NCBI GenBank assembly: GCA_015064735.1
Contig: SVRP01000015.1
Span: 1 to 48,278, forward strand
DNA: 48,278 nt
Reading direction: 5' to 3'
Source of the DNA: Oscillospiraceae bacterium
GTDB lineage: Bacteria > Bacillota > Clostridia > Oscillospirales > CAG-272
Positions within the stretch are counted from its first letter, which is position 1, and each line of letters begins with the position of its first letter. Positions 7,879 through 16,149 of this stretch are shown one piece after another. The notes beneath the pieces are model-generated. The model was given only the letters and a program-made list of their open reading frames with translations. It had not been told where the DNA came from and made no database searches. A program made the position numbers and the translations under genes.

Positions 7879-8017
7879 AAAAAAGCACATAGATCCCCAT
7901 GCTCGAATCTATGCGCTTTGCGTACTGTTTGAAGATTTTATATATCCCCGCTCGGCGCATTTCCGTCGGGCGTTCTTTTTACAATCCTATTATACCATAT
8001 TTTTCCTATACTGTCAA
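7879..8017 (-). promoter_or_regulatory. Promoter plus structured leader, module copy A
   Basis: On the minus strand there is a consensus promoter: TTGACA (8012-8017), 17 bp, TATAAT (7989-7994). The roughly 104-nt leader then forms a G/C hairpin (CCCG-A-CGG ... CCG-AG-CGGG), an A/U-rich linker, and an 11-bp stem (AGCGCAUAGAU with AUCUAUGUGCU) followed by six U (7879-7918). This second stem is an intrinsic terminator ahead of the lipoprotein gene. The layout is that of a transcription attenuator, or else of a short independent RNA. The 219-bp segment 7853-8071 is about 97% identical to 8797-9015, and a diverged copy is at 31445-31638. A loop UGCGC could pair with GCGCA in the terminator's 5' arm. 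Confidence 0.7.
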
Positions 8018-8043
8018 GAGGTGATTTTGCGACAATATACGAC

Positions 8044-8071
8044 ACGAGCGGTCTCGTTTGAGACCGCTCGT
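8044..8071 (-). terminator. Perfect hairpin terminator of the 231-aa lipoprotein gene
   Basis: A perfect 12-bp stem (ACGAGCGGTCTC/GAGACCGCTCGT) with a GTTT loop lies 18 bp after the stop codon of the gene at 8089 and immediately before the promoter of module A. Confidence 0.65.
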
Positions 8072-8088
8072 CAGTCTGTCGAAACATT

Positions 8089-8784
8089 CTATTTCGTGAT
8101 TTCACCAAAAACAGTCTCCAACGCTTGCAAAGCTGTGTCGGTATTGAGCAGTTTTCCGACAAACGTTGATTCTGTCAGCGGATAGCCCGAAAGAAGCATC
8201 GATCCACACAGAGTATAATTGATATTTTGTGCTTTCCACGAAATCGAAAGAAGTTTTCCGGAAACATAGCGATACTCTATATTATCGGACACATAGGCGC
8301 CACTACTTTCGTCTGACAGCAAGCGCATATCCATTTCGTTCACACCTAAAATAGAACTTGATGTTGATAAAGTCTCATCACAATGATCAACGTATAATGT
8401 AATTTCTACCCCATTGGAATCAATAAGCGAATACATATACGACGAATAATCGTTTCTATAGGCATCACTTAAAAAAACCAATCCGTAAAAAGTCCCTATA
8501 GCTTCAATCTTATCATATGATACGAAATCAGCTGGCATCTCGTTTGAATTCAAAAAATCTGTGTACTCGGCTTCCGATTCGATTGTCAAAAGTTCAACCT
8601 CTATCTCAATAATAGTATCAGATTCTTCAGTGATATCCTGTCCTTCTGTTTTCTCTGTATTATTTTTCGCATACGTTTCTGTCGAATTGTTCTGATTAAC
8701 TTCATCAAGTGCATTCATATCGCAGGCACATATTGCCAAGCACAAGGAACATAACAAGAGAATAGCTGTAAACTTCTTTTTCAT
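8089..8784 (-). CDS. Predicted lipoprotein, function unknown (231 aa)
   Basis: The signal peptide MKKKFTAILLLCSLCLAICAC has a lipobox ending at Cys21. A low-complexity Asn/Thr/Glu spacer of about 40 residues follows, then a folded region starting ELLTIESEAEYTDFLNSNEM. I place the start at 8784, where AAAGGAG precedes the ATG. A longer in-frame extension would run back through the leader terminator and is not credible. A SEAEYTDFLNSNEMP stretch resembles SEESEYREFIQTHDM in the lipoprotein at 31663, so the two may be distant relatives; that is a visual comparison only. It is transcribed from leader module B. Confidence 0.78.
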   Translation of the reverse strand: MKKKFTAILLLCSLCLAICACDMNALDEVNQNNSTETYAKNNTEKTEGQDITEESDTIIEIEVELLTIESEAEYTDFLNSNEMPADFVSYDKIEAIGTFYGLVFLSDAYRNDYSSYMYSLIDSNGVEITLYVDHCDETLSTSSSILGVNEMDMRLLSDESSGAYVSDNIEYRYVSGKLLSISWKAQNINYTLCGSMLLSGYPLTESTFVGKLLNTDTALQALETVFGEITK

Positions 8785-8822
8785 TTCGTTTTCTCCTTTC
8801 TCTTTGAAAAATGTCTTGATAT

Positions 8823-8961
8823 AAAAAAGCACATAGATCCCCATGCTCGAATCTATGCGCTTTGCGTACTGTTTGAAGATTTTATATATCCCCGCTCGGC
8901 GCATTTCCGTCGGACGTTTCTTTTACAGTCTCATTATACCATATTTTTCCTATACTGTCAA
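8823..8961 (-). promoter_or_regulatory. Promoter plus structured leader, module copy B
   Basis: The same organisation as copy A, offset by exactly 944 bp and with no net insertion or deletion: TTGACA (8956-8961), 17 bp, TATAAT (8933-8938), G/C hairpin, then terminator stem with U-tract (8823-8862). About seven substitutions separate A and B across 219 bp; they fall in the start of the transcript and promoter flanks, not in the two stems. It is followed at 38 bp by the lipoprotein start at 8784. Confidence 0.7.
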
Positions 8962-8987
8962 GAGGTGATTTTGCGACAACATACGAC

Positions 8988-9015
8988 ACGAGCGGTCTCG
9001 TTTGAGACCGCTCGT
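8988..9015 (-). terminator. Perfect hairpin terminator after fucO
   Basis: Identical in sequence to the hairpin at 8044-8071 (12-bp stem, GTTT loop). It lies 25 bp after the fucO stop codon and just before the promoter of module B. Confidence 0.65.
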
Positions 9016-9040
9016 GAGTTTATTTTATTAGATTTACGAA

Positions 9041-10189
9041 TTACATAAGAGAGAGGTAAAGAGCCTTAATGTCCTCTACCGAGGTCTCTTTGGGATTTCC
9101 GGGACGGCAAGCGTCTGCGTATGCGGACTCGGAAAGGAACTGAACGTCCTCTTTCTTTGCGATAGCCTTAAGGTCTGCGGGAATTCCCACGTCAGCCGAG
9201 AGCTTCTTAACAGCATCAACAGCTGCCTTGCGGTACTCCTCTACACTCATGCCTTCAACACCCTCAACGCCCATAGCGATAGCGATGTCGCGGTACTTTG
9301 TGCCGGTTGCCTCTGCGTTATATTCCATAACGGTGGGAAGAAGGATAGCGTTTGCAACTCCGTGGGGAGTATCGTAAAGCGCGCCGAGAGAGTGAGCCAT
9401 AGAGTGAACTATTCCAAGTCCTACGTTTGAGAAGCCCATTCCTGCGATATACTGACCGAGAGCCATTCCGTCTCTGCCCTCTTTTTCGCCCTTAACTGCT
9501 CCGCGGAGAGACTTAGCGATAAGCTCGATAGCCTTAATGTGGAACATATCGGTCATTTCCCATGCAGCTCCTGTGATATATCCCTCGATTGCGTGGGTAA
9601 GCGCGTCCATTCCTGTTGCGGCAGTGAGACCTGCGGGCATAGAGCTCATCATGTCGGGGTCAACAACTGCAACTACGGGAATATCGTGAACGTCTACGCA
9701 AACGAACTTTCTCTGCTTCTCAACGTCGGTGATAACGTAGTTGATAGTAACCTCTGCTGCGGTTCCTGCAGTGGTGGGAACTGCGATTATCGGTACGCAG
9801 GGATTCTTTGTGGGAGCTACTCCCTCAAGGCTGCGAACGTCCTCAAATTCAGGGTTAGCGATGATGATACCGATAGCCTTTGCGGTGTCCATAGAGGAGC
9901 CTCCGCCAATAGCTACGATATAGTCTGCTCCGCTCTTCTTAAATGCCTCAACACCTGTCTGCACGTTCTCAATTGTGGGATTGGGCTTGATGTTTGAGTA
10001 GATGTCGTAAGCAAGACCTGCCCCGTCAAGAACGTCGGTTACCTTCTTGGATACTCCGAACTTAAGAAGGTCGGGGTCGGTGCATACGAATGCCTTCTTA
10101 AAGCCTCTTGCCTTTGCTTCGGTCGCTATCTCCTTAATAGCGCCCGCGCCGTGGTAGGATGTTTCGTTTAATACGATACGGTTTGCCAT
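9041..10189 (-). CDS. fucO: Lactaldehyde reductase / 1,2-propanediol oxidoreductase, iron-dependent
   Basis: A group III iron-dependent alcohol dehydrogenase of 382 aa, almost the same length as E. coli FucO and close to it in recalled sequence (MANRIVLNETSYHGAGAI, ITDVEKQRKFVCVDVHDIPVV). Visible motifs are the nucleotide loop GGGSSMDTAKAIG (about residues 94-106), PTTAGTAAEVT, and the metal ligands Asp and His in GMDALTHAIEGY plus two His in IVHSMAHSLGALYDTPHG. FucO reduces L-lactaldehyde, from L-fucose or L-rhamnose breakdown, to 1,2-propanediol with NADH under anaerobic conditions. The nearby alpha-L-rhamnosidase supports a rhamnose connection, but rhaA, rhaB and rhaD are not in the window. 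AAAGGAG precedes the ATG. Confidence 0.9.
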   Translation of the reverse strand: MANRIVLNETSYHGAGAIKEIATEAKARGFKKAFVCTDPDLLKFGVSKKVTDVLDGAGLAYDIYSNIKPNPTIENVQTGVEAFKKSGADYIVAIGGGSSMDTAKAIGIIIANPEFEDVRSLEGVAPTKNPCVPIIAVPTTAGTAAEVTINYVITDVEKQRKFVCVDVHDIPVVAVVDPDMMSSMPAGLTAATGMDALTHAIEGYITGAAWEMTDMFHIKAIELIAKSLRGAVKGEKEGRDGMALGQYIAGMGFSNVGLGIVHSMAHSLGALYDTPHGVANAILLPTVMEYNAEATGTKYRDIAIAMGVEGVEGMSVEEYRKAAVDAVKKLSADVGIPADLKAIAKKEDVQFLSESAYADACRPGNPKETSVEDIKALYLSLM

Positions 10190-10217
10190 GATTGTTTTCT
10201 CCTTTGTATTTTTATTT

Positions 10218-11027
10218 TTAGTTTTTTAATTTTTCATATTCTTCGCTATCCCGCTCTACAGCCTCGCAAAATCCGCTGCCCGTATATACGGTAAAACCAA
10301 AATCCGAAAAACCGTTTCCCGTTGCCACAACTCCGCCGTCCTTGCTCTTGGCATACATTTCTCGGCAAACGGGATTTACGAGAATTACTCTCTTTCCCAT
10401 CTTACCTTCATCATTTTCCGGAAGAGCTTCAAATCCGCTTTTCACGGTAATTATTTTCGGTTTACTGCCTACGATGACGGTAAATGGGTTATTTATGGGA
10501 TATTTTATGAGCTTTATTTCGCTCTTTCCTTGAAATACCATTGATGAGTTATAGTGTCCCACAGTCAGATAATGGACGTAATACTCGCAAGCCTCGGTTT
10601 TAAGTATAAAGCTGGGTCTTTTGCAGCTCCACCGAAAAGCATTCATTCCCCTTACTGCTTTTTCAAGGGTATATCCCTTTTTCTTGCAAAGATTTTTTAT
10701 TTTGCGCTCAAGCTTTCTTCTTTTGCGCAGAGTCTTTGTCAAAGCAAGAAACAGAATACTTCCCGCTATCAGAACAAATACCGTGGAAACAAGTATATCT
10801 ATAAACATAAGTACAGCTGTTATTATAGCAAGAAGCGCCAATGCAAGAATCAAAAGCACGTAAAAGAGCGCAGAGCCCGCAAAAACCGTTACCGCAAACT
10901 CCGTTACGGGTCTTTTTTTTCGCTTTTGCCCATAAGTTCTGTGTAAGGGTACTCCATCGTATGTCGGCTCTCCGTCGGGAAGTCCGTTATCCCTTTCCTT
11001 GGGAGTCCTGAACATCATCCATCTCAT
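10218..11027 (-). CDS. Membrane protein with two central helices and soluble C-terminal domain
   Basis: 269 aa. An N-terminal polar segment (MRWMMFRTPKERDNGLPDGEP...) is followed by two adjacent hydrophobic helices at about residues 48-70 and 72-96, a basic stretch (KTLRKRRKLERKIKNLCKKKGY), and a soluble domain of about 150 residues. The start codon lies three bases after the rhamnosidase stop, with AAGGTG just upstream inside that gene, so translation is probably coupled. No family is recognised. Its place in an operon with a sugar hydrolase does not by itself say what it does. Confidence 0.72.
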   Translation of the reverse strand: MRWMMFRTPKERDNGLPDGEPTYDGVPLHRTYGQKRKKRPVTEFAVTVFAGSALFYVLLILALALLAIITAVLMFIDILVSTVFVLIAGSILFLALTKTLRKRRKLERKIKNLCKKKGYTLEKAVRGMNAFRWSCKRPSFILKTEACEYYVHYLTVGHYNSSMVFQGKSEIKLIKYPINNPFTVIVGSKPKIITVKSGFEALPENDEGKMGKRVILVNPVCREMYAKSKDGGVVATGNGFSDFGFTVYTGSGFCEAVERDSEEYEKLKN

Positions 11028-11030
11028 ATT

Positions 11031-13277
11031 TTACACCTTGTGTGAATAGGTATAAGTTCCGCCTCCTACCGTTTCCGTGTATCCGTTGGGTAAGGCGATA
11101 ACAGCCTCGGCACCTGCGGGAACGGTGAACTCATAGTTTATTCTGTCTCCTGTATAGTACCAATGGCTCTCTATTCTTCCCGATACTGTCTCAAGGGCGC
11201 ACTTGGCAAAGCCAAGCTTCCTGTTGGGTACGGGCGCAAGCTTTATTTTCTTATATCCCGCCTCAAGGAGCTTTACGCCGCATACGGTTCCGTAGATCCA
11301 CTCGGCAACGCAACCGTAAGCGTAGTGATTGAAGGAGTTCATATCGGTGCTCCAGAAGCTTCCGTCGTCCTTTATTCCGTTCCAGTGCTCCCAGATGGTG
11401 GTTGCGCCGTGGTCAACCGAATAGAGCCACGAGGGATTCTTATTCTGGAAGAAGAGCTTATATGCGGTCTCGGTTCTTCCGCACGCTGAAAGTGCATGGA
11501 GTATGTAGGGAGTTCCAAGGAAGCCTGTTGTCATTCTGTCATCAAAATCACGGATAAGCTCCTCAAGCCTGTCAGCAATAGCCTCTCTCTCCTCGGGCAA
11601 GCAAAGGTCAAAGTAAAGGATAAGCACGAGGGCTGTCTGGGTCATTCCGCGTCTTACCGTATCGACGACACCCTTTTTATTTTCGGGGCATACCTCGGTA
11701 AAGGGCAATTCATCCTTGGGCATTCCGTTATCCATGAAATACTCACGGAAGCGTCTCTTGATGTTTACAAGAAGCTCACGGTAGAAGGATACGTCCTCTC
11801 CGAGAACCTCGCCCGCCTTTATGACAAGCTCTGTGGAATACGCGTAAAACGCGGTAGCTACGAGGTCGTTGGATGTAGCTCCCACATAGGAATCCTCTCC
11901 CGCATCCATAGCGAGCCAGTCTCCGTAGTGATAGCCCGAAAGCCAGAGATATTCATCATCTCCCACGCCTCTTATGTACTCTACCCATTTCTTCATCATC
12001 TCGAAGTTATCGGCAAGGAAGCTCTTGTCGTTGTATATTTCGTACATTACCCAAGGAGCGACCGTAGCAACGTCTCCCCAGCCTGCCGATATTCTGGTCA
12101 TATATCCGCTTCCGAACTTCTGAGGACAAACGCCGTACACCGCGCCGTCCTCTCTCTGCTCGGCGCGAAGGTCGCCAAGCCACTTTACGAAGAACTTACG
12201 AACATCAAAGTTCATAGCCGCGGTACGGCAGAATACCTGCGCGTCTCCCGTCCAGCCGAGACGCTCGTCTCTCTGAGGGCAGTCGGTGGGAATATCAAGG
12301 TAGTTGCCCTTCTGTCCCCATATTATATTATGGTAAAGCTGGTTGATTCTTGCGTCTCCGCAGGCAAATCTTCCCGTTCTGTCCATCTTGGAATGTACTG
12401 CGATCGCTCTGAAGCCGTTTACGTCGATTTCTCTGTCGGGGTACTCGTCAATACGCACGTAGCGGAAGCCTTGGAAGGAAAATTCGGGCTTGAAGAAATC
12501 TTCCTCTCCGTCAAGCACGAAGGTAAGAATATTCTTAGCGGAGCGGTAATTCGCATTGTAGAAATTGCCATCCTTATCAAGGATCTCTCCGTGGGAAAGA
12601 ACTACTCTTTCACCCTTTTCTCCCTTTATTTTGAGAGAAACGTATCCCGTCATGTTCTGACCGAAATCAAGAACTCTCTCTCCCTTGGGGGTGATTATTA
12701 ATTCTATGGGCGCCAAAACCTCGTTTTCACATATGTCCGCACCCATCTGGGGAACAAGGTTGAACTCTCGACCATCCTTTACAGCCTCGCCGATATATCT
12801 TTCCTCGGCAGTCTTATCTATTGTCTCTCCCTCGTAAAGATCGGCAAAGGTAACCTTGGTGGTGTATACCTCCCATGTGGTGTCTGTAACGATATAATGA
12901 ACCGTTCCGTCAGCCATTTCTATTGAAAGCTCCGCAACGGCGCACACGTCCTTTCCAAAGGCTCCCGTGGAAAGTCCGAGACCGTAGCGACCTATAGCCC
13001 AGCCGCCTCCTACCGAAATATCTATAAGGTTATCGTCCCTGATATTTTCGGTAACGTCATAGGTGTTGTAGATTATTCTTGCGTCGTAAGAGGTACAGCC
13101 GGGGGTCAGCACCTGATCTCCCACCTTCTTGCCGTTTATAGACGCTTTGTATATTCCAAGAGACGACACGCAAAGGGTCGCCTTTTTGACATCCCCTTCC
13201 ACGTTGAATCTTTTTCTGAAGGAAAGAACGGCGCCTTCAACTGTTTCTGGGCTTTTTATCCAAGTTTTATACTTCAT
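11031..13277 (-). CDS. Alpha-L-rhamnosidase, glycoside hydrolase family 78
   Basis: A 748-aa GH78 enzyme that would release terminal L-rhamnose from plant glycosides or rhamnose-containing polysaccharides by inversion. The N-terminal beta-sandwich domains start with WIKSPETVEGAVLSFRKRF and LCVSSLGIYKASINGKKVG. The (alpha/alpha)6 catalytic domain carries the family hallmark DCPQRDERLGWTGDAQ (about residues 333-348), which holds acidic active-site residues. The conserved EHWNGIKDDGSFWSTDMNSFNHYAYG segment lies near residues 645-670. There is no signal peptide, so the enzyme is probably cytoplasmic and acts on imported oligosaccharides or glycosides. AGGAGG precedes the ATG. It shares a strand and short gaps with the next gene and lies near fucO. 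Confidence 0.92.
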   Translation of the reverse strand: MKYKTWIKSPETVEGAVLSFRKRFNVEGDVKKATLCVSSLGIYKASINGKKVGDQVLTPGCTSYDARIIYNTYDVTENIRDDNLIDISVGGGWAIGRYGLGLSTGAFGKDVCAVAELSIEMADGTVHYIVTDTTWEVYTTKVTFADLYEGETIDKTAEERYIGEAVKDGREFNLVPQMGADICENEVLAPIELIITPKGERVLDFGQNMTGYVSLKIKGEKGERVVLSHGEILDKDGNFYNANYRSAKNILTFVLDGEEDFFKPEFSFQGFRYVRIDEYPDREIDVNGFRAIAVHSKMDRTGRFACGDARINQLYHNIIWGQKGNYLDIPTDCPQRDERLGWTGDAQVFCRTAAMNFDVRKFFVKWLGDLRAEQREDGAVYGVCPQKFGSGYMTRISAGWGDVATVAPWVMYEIYNDKSFLADNFEMMKKWVEYIRGVGDDEYLWLSGYHYGDWLAMDAGEDSYVGATSNDLVATAFYAYSTELVIKAGEVLGEDVSFYRELLVNIKRRFREYFMDNGMPKDELPFTEVCPENKKGVVDTVRRGMTQTALVLILYFDLCLPEEREAIADRLEELIRDFDDRMTTGFLGTPYILHALSACGRTETAYKLFFQNKNPSWLYSVDHGATTIWEHWNGIKDDGSFWSTDMNSFNHYAYGCVAEWIYGTVCGVKLLEAGYKKIKLAPVPNRKLGFAKCALETVSGRIESHWYYTGDRINYEFTVPAGAEAVIALPNGYTETVGGGTYTYSHKV

Positions 13278-13404
13278 AGCTTCCTCCTGTTGCCTTTATT
13301 TTAGATTGTTTTGGAATTTATTATCCCAAGTGTATTTTATCATACATTCACCGTCATAAAAAGGTCTTTTTTTGACTTAAAATCAGCTTTTTTTGTTATG
13401 AATT

Positions 13405-15030
13405 TTAGGTTTTTTCACTCTTGCGTTTTTTGACCGTATAAGCTATATGCCATGCCTCTGCTCCCGCCGCAAATGCAATACAGATATACACGAAAAGGTT
13501 GCCGATATAGCTGTACAGCGTTCTGTCGCTTCGGAGATAAACGTCCTCGCAAAGCATTCCCTCCTCAAGCAGGGGAAGCTCGGAAACTATTTCGCCCCTG
13601 TTCGTTATTACCGCGGTAAGACCCGTATTCGCGGTTCTCGAAATATATCTGCCGCACTCTATCGCCCTGATCTGTGCCTGGGCTCCGTGCATATAGATAG
13701 CCGCGGAATCGGTAAACCACGAGTCATTGGTAGGAAGGACGAACACCTCGGCTCCGTCCCTTGTCCCCTGTAACATTACGTCCTCATAAATCGAGTCAAA
13801 GCAGATGAGATTTCCCACCTTTCCTTGCTCAAGGTCGAATACTATCATTCCCCTGCCAACGGAAAGGTCGCTTCCCGTAGTCAGAAGATTGCCAAGATCC
13901 GGCATTACGCTATCCACAAGCCAGCTCATGGGAACATACTCCCCGAAAGGCACTATGTGTCTTTTGTTGTAAATAAACTCGGTCATTTTTCCGTCGGGAC
14001 CAAAGCAGACCGTGGAATTATACTTATAATCGTCGTCCTCGGTAAATACTCCCGCCAATATTGTAACGTTAGCCATTTTTGCGGTACCCGAGATATAATC
14101 GTACAGTGAATTTTCATCGCGTAGGGTGTAAGGAAATGCCGTTTCGGGCCATACGACAATGTCGGCTCCCTGCTCAGAGGCAAGGAGAGTATATTTTTTA
14201 AATGCGCGCTCGGTCTTTACGTCGGTTTCGATCGTCCATACGTCTCCCGAGGGGATATTTCCCTGAACCGAGGCTATTCTTATTTTATTTGCATTTTCGG
14301 TATCGGTCTTATTTGCAAACCAAAGAACAGCTCCCATTCCGTAATTAAACGCGAGCATTGCAGCAATAACTATCGAGGAGCGCTTTACCGCATTCTTTCC
14401 CTTTTGCCTGTCAGCAATAAAAGCAACGAGAGCGTAAGCAATATAAAAGTTAACCGCAACGATTATAAAGGTTATAAAATACGAGCCGAACAAAGATGCC
14501 GTCTGCAAGCCCACAAGCATTTTCGACTGTCCTATGGGCAAGCGTCCCCACGGAACGCACCACCACACAAGAGTAAATGACCACTCGAATATTACCCAGA
14601 CAGATGCGGCGGCTATGGGGCGGAGAAACGCAAATCTTTCCATGGGTCTCGCTCTGAGCACCACCGCCATAAGGAGCATGGAAAGTCCGCCAATTGCCGC
14701 CTGCAAGGCAGAAAGACCAAACCATACGAACAAAAGAAGAGCGGCGGCTCCAAATTTAGTTATTCCCTCTATAAACGCAAGAGGATAAAGCTTCATGAAC
14801 CAATGGTAGTTCACCACGTAAAACAGGAACAGCATAAAGAAGCCGTAAAGATATATATGCCTAAGCTTGACCGTTTTGTCTGTTCCGTAGCAGAGGAAAA
14901 AAACCGCGCAGGGTACGAGAGATATCCATTCAAGAATACCTAAAATCGGAAACGCAAGAACAAGTCCCGTAAGCACACCCGAAACAGCCAACAGGGAAAA
15001 TCTTTTGTATTTTTTATCGGTTAATATCAT
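13405..15030 (-). CDS. lnt: Apolipoprotein N-acyltransferase
   Basis: Lnt transfers a third acyl chain to the N-terminal Cys of diacylated lipoproteins at the membrane. This 541-aa protein has about six to eight N-terminal membrane helices (residues 12-240), a nitrilase-like domain and a final anchoring helix. The catalytic triad is visible: Glu296 in VVWPETAFP, Lys356 in YNKRHIVPFGEYVP and Cys410 in LICFDSIYED. The sequence RIASVQGN opens the nitrilase domain. Lnt is classically a Gram-negative enzyme but also occurs in some Clostridia. Several predicted lipoproteins are encoded in this window. The gene starts two bases after the pseudouridine synthase stop, so it is translated from the same transcript. 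Confidence 0.92.
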   Translation of the reverse strand: MILTDKKYKRFSLLAVSGVLTGLVLAFPILGILEWISLVPCAVFFLCYGTDKTVKLRHIYLYGFFMLFLFYVVNYHWFMKLYPLAFIEGITKFGAAALLLFVWFGLSALQAAIGGLSMLLMAVVLRARPMERFAFLRPIAAASVWVIFEWSFTLVWWCVPWGRLPIGQSKMLVGLQTASLFGSYFITFIIVAVNFYIAYALVAFIADRQKGKNAVKRSSIVIAAMLAFNYGMGAVLWFANKTDTENANKIRIASVQGNIPSGDVWTIETDVKTERAFKKYTLLASEQGADIVVWPETAFPYTLRDENSLYDYISGTAKMANVTILAGVFTEDDDYKYNSTVCFGPDGKMTEFIYNKRHIVPFGEYVPMSWLVDSVMPDLGNLLTTGSDLSVGRGMIVFDLEQGKVGNLICFDSIYEDVMLQGTRDGAEVFVLPTNDSWFTDSAAIYMHGAQAQIRAIECGRYISRTANTGLTAVITNRGEIVSELPLLEEGMLCEDVYLRSDRTLYSYIGNLFVYICIAFAAGAEAWHIAYTVKKRKSEKT

Positions 15031-15032
15031 TA

Positions 15033-15992
15033 TTATTGTTTCTCCTTAACAAACCAAATATCTTCTCTGTCAAGGGAAAAGGTCTTGCCCTCAAGATAGG
15101 AAAGCAGATTTTCCGCTCCCGTAGGCTTGAAATGCAGTTTGTAGGAATAAAGTGCCTGATATTTGTATCCGCTCTTTTTTTCCTCGCGGTTAACACCGTA
15201 CTTACCGTCTCCGACAAGAGGATGTCCGATAGCAGCCATTTGCGCGCGTATCTGATGCGTTCTTCCAGTAAAGAGCTCAACCTCAAGAAGTGAACAGTCG
15301 CCTCTTTCTTCAATAACTCTGTATCCCGTGATTATCTCCTTAGCTCCCGCAAATGGCGCATTTCTTACCTCCACCGTATTATCCTTTGCGTTTTTTCGCA
15401 GAAAGGCATAAAGCTTATCCTGCTTTTTCTTCGGTATACCGTGAACGAGACAAAGATAAAACTTGCTTATCTGCCCTTCCCTTATTTTTTCGTTCATAAC
15501 GCGGAGCGCCTCAGCGTTCTTAGCTGCAATAACTATTCCGCCTGTGTTTCGGTCAATTCGATTACATAACGCGGGCGCGAACGACTGCTCCTCGTTCGGA
15601 TGGTATTCGCCCTTTTGAAGCAAATAGGCTTTCAGGTGCATGGCAAGAGTATTTTCAGCTCCCTCGGTATCCTCGTGAACAAGCACACCGGGGCGCTTGT
15701 TAAGCAGCATTATATTTTCGTCCTCATAGAGTATATTGAGCTTTGGAATAATTCTTGACAGCGCGCCGTTATCCTTTTCGGGTGAGTCGAAAAATTCTTC
15801 TCTTATGAAAAGCTGTACCGTATCTCCCTCGCAGAGTATATATTTCTGCTCTGCCCTTTTACGGTTTACCTTTATCTTCTTTGTTCGTATAAGCTTATAC
15901 ATCATAGACGTGGGTAGCCCCTTGACAGCCTTTGTAAGAAACTTATCAAGACGTTGCCCCGCGTCGTTTTTCTTTACCGTTATTTCTCTCAT
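15033..15992 (-). CDS. RluA-family 23S rRNA pseudouridine synthase
   Basis: A 319-aa protein with an N-terminal S4 RNA-binding domain (about residues 12-75, QRLDKFLTKAVKGLPTSMMYKLIRTKKIKVN) and a RluA-type catalytic domain. The catalytic Asp lies in CNRIDRNTGGIVI, a slight variant of the usual HRLDxxTSG. GRTHQIRAQMAAIGHPLVGDGKYG is the second family signature. The enzyme isomerises uridines in large-subunit rRNA. Which sites (RluC- or RluD-like) cannot be told from sequence by eye. It is first in an operon with lnt, driven by the promoter at 16022-16050. Confidence 0.9.
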   Translation of the reverse strand: MREITVKKNDAGQRLDKFLTKAVKGLPTSMMYKLIRTKKIKVNRKRAEQKYILCEGDTVQLFIREEFFDSPEKDNGALSRIIPKLNILYEDENIMLLNKRPGVLVHEDTEGAENTLAMHLKAYLLQKGEYHPNEEQSFAPALCNRIDRNTGGIVIAAKNAEALRVMNEKIREGQISKFYLCLVHGIPKKKQDKLYAFLRKNAKDNTVEVRNAPFAGAKEIITGYRVIEERGDCSLLEVELFTGRTHQIRAQMAAIGHPLVGDGKYGVNREEKKSGYKYQALYSYKLHFKPTGAENLLSYLEGKTFSLDREDIWFVKEKQ

Positions 15993-16021
15993 TGTGTAAT
16001 CCTCTGTTATATATTAACTAC

Positions 16022-16050
16022 ATTATAATCTATTTTTATTTATATTTCAA
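16022..16050 (-). promoter_or_regulatory. Sigma-A promoter for the rlu-lnt operon
   Basis: TTGAAA, a 17-bp spacer and TATAAT lie on the minus strand about 30 bp before the start codon of the pseudouridine synthase. Confidence 0.75.
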
Positions 16051-16090
16051 TAATATTGAGTAAATTTAAAATCATAAAATCGTTTTTCTC

Positions 16091-16119
16091 TTTACAAAAG
16101 ATGAAAAAGATGGTAAAAT
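16091..16119 (+). promoter_or_regulatory. Sigma-A promoter for mtaB
   Basis: TTTACA (16091-16096), a 17-bp spacer and TAAAAT (16114-16119) lie 31 bp before the chosen ATG. It is divergent from the rlu-lnt promoter. Confidence 0.7.
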
Positions 16120-16149
16120 ATTGTGTACCGAAAACGAAAGGGGAATGCT

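Noticed and set aside
7879-7990. Guanidine-III riboswitch reading of the lipoprotein leader
   Set aside because: The GACG...UGCGCCG...CGGG stretch is superficially similar, but the downstream pseudoknot partner (ACGGCGC-like) is missing and the genes are not guanidine exporters or carboxylases.
8785-8904. Upstream extension of the 231-aa lipoprotein by 40 residues
   Set aside because: The extension would translate the leader terminator and hide the lipoprotein signal peptide; a strong ribosome site supports the internal ATG.
11496-12701. 401-codon plus-strand frame opposite the rhamnosidase
   Set aside because: Shadow frame produced by codon bias of the GH78 gene, with no translation signals.
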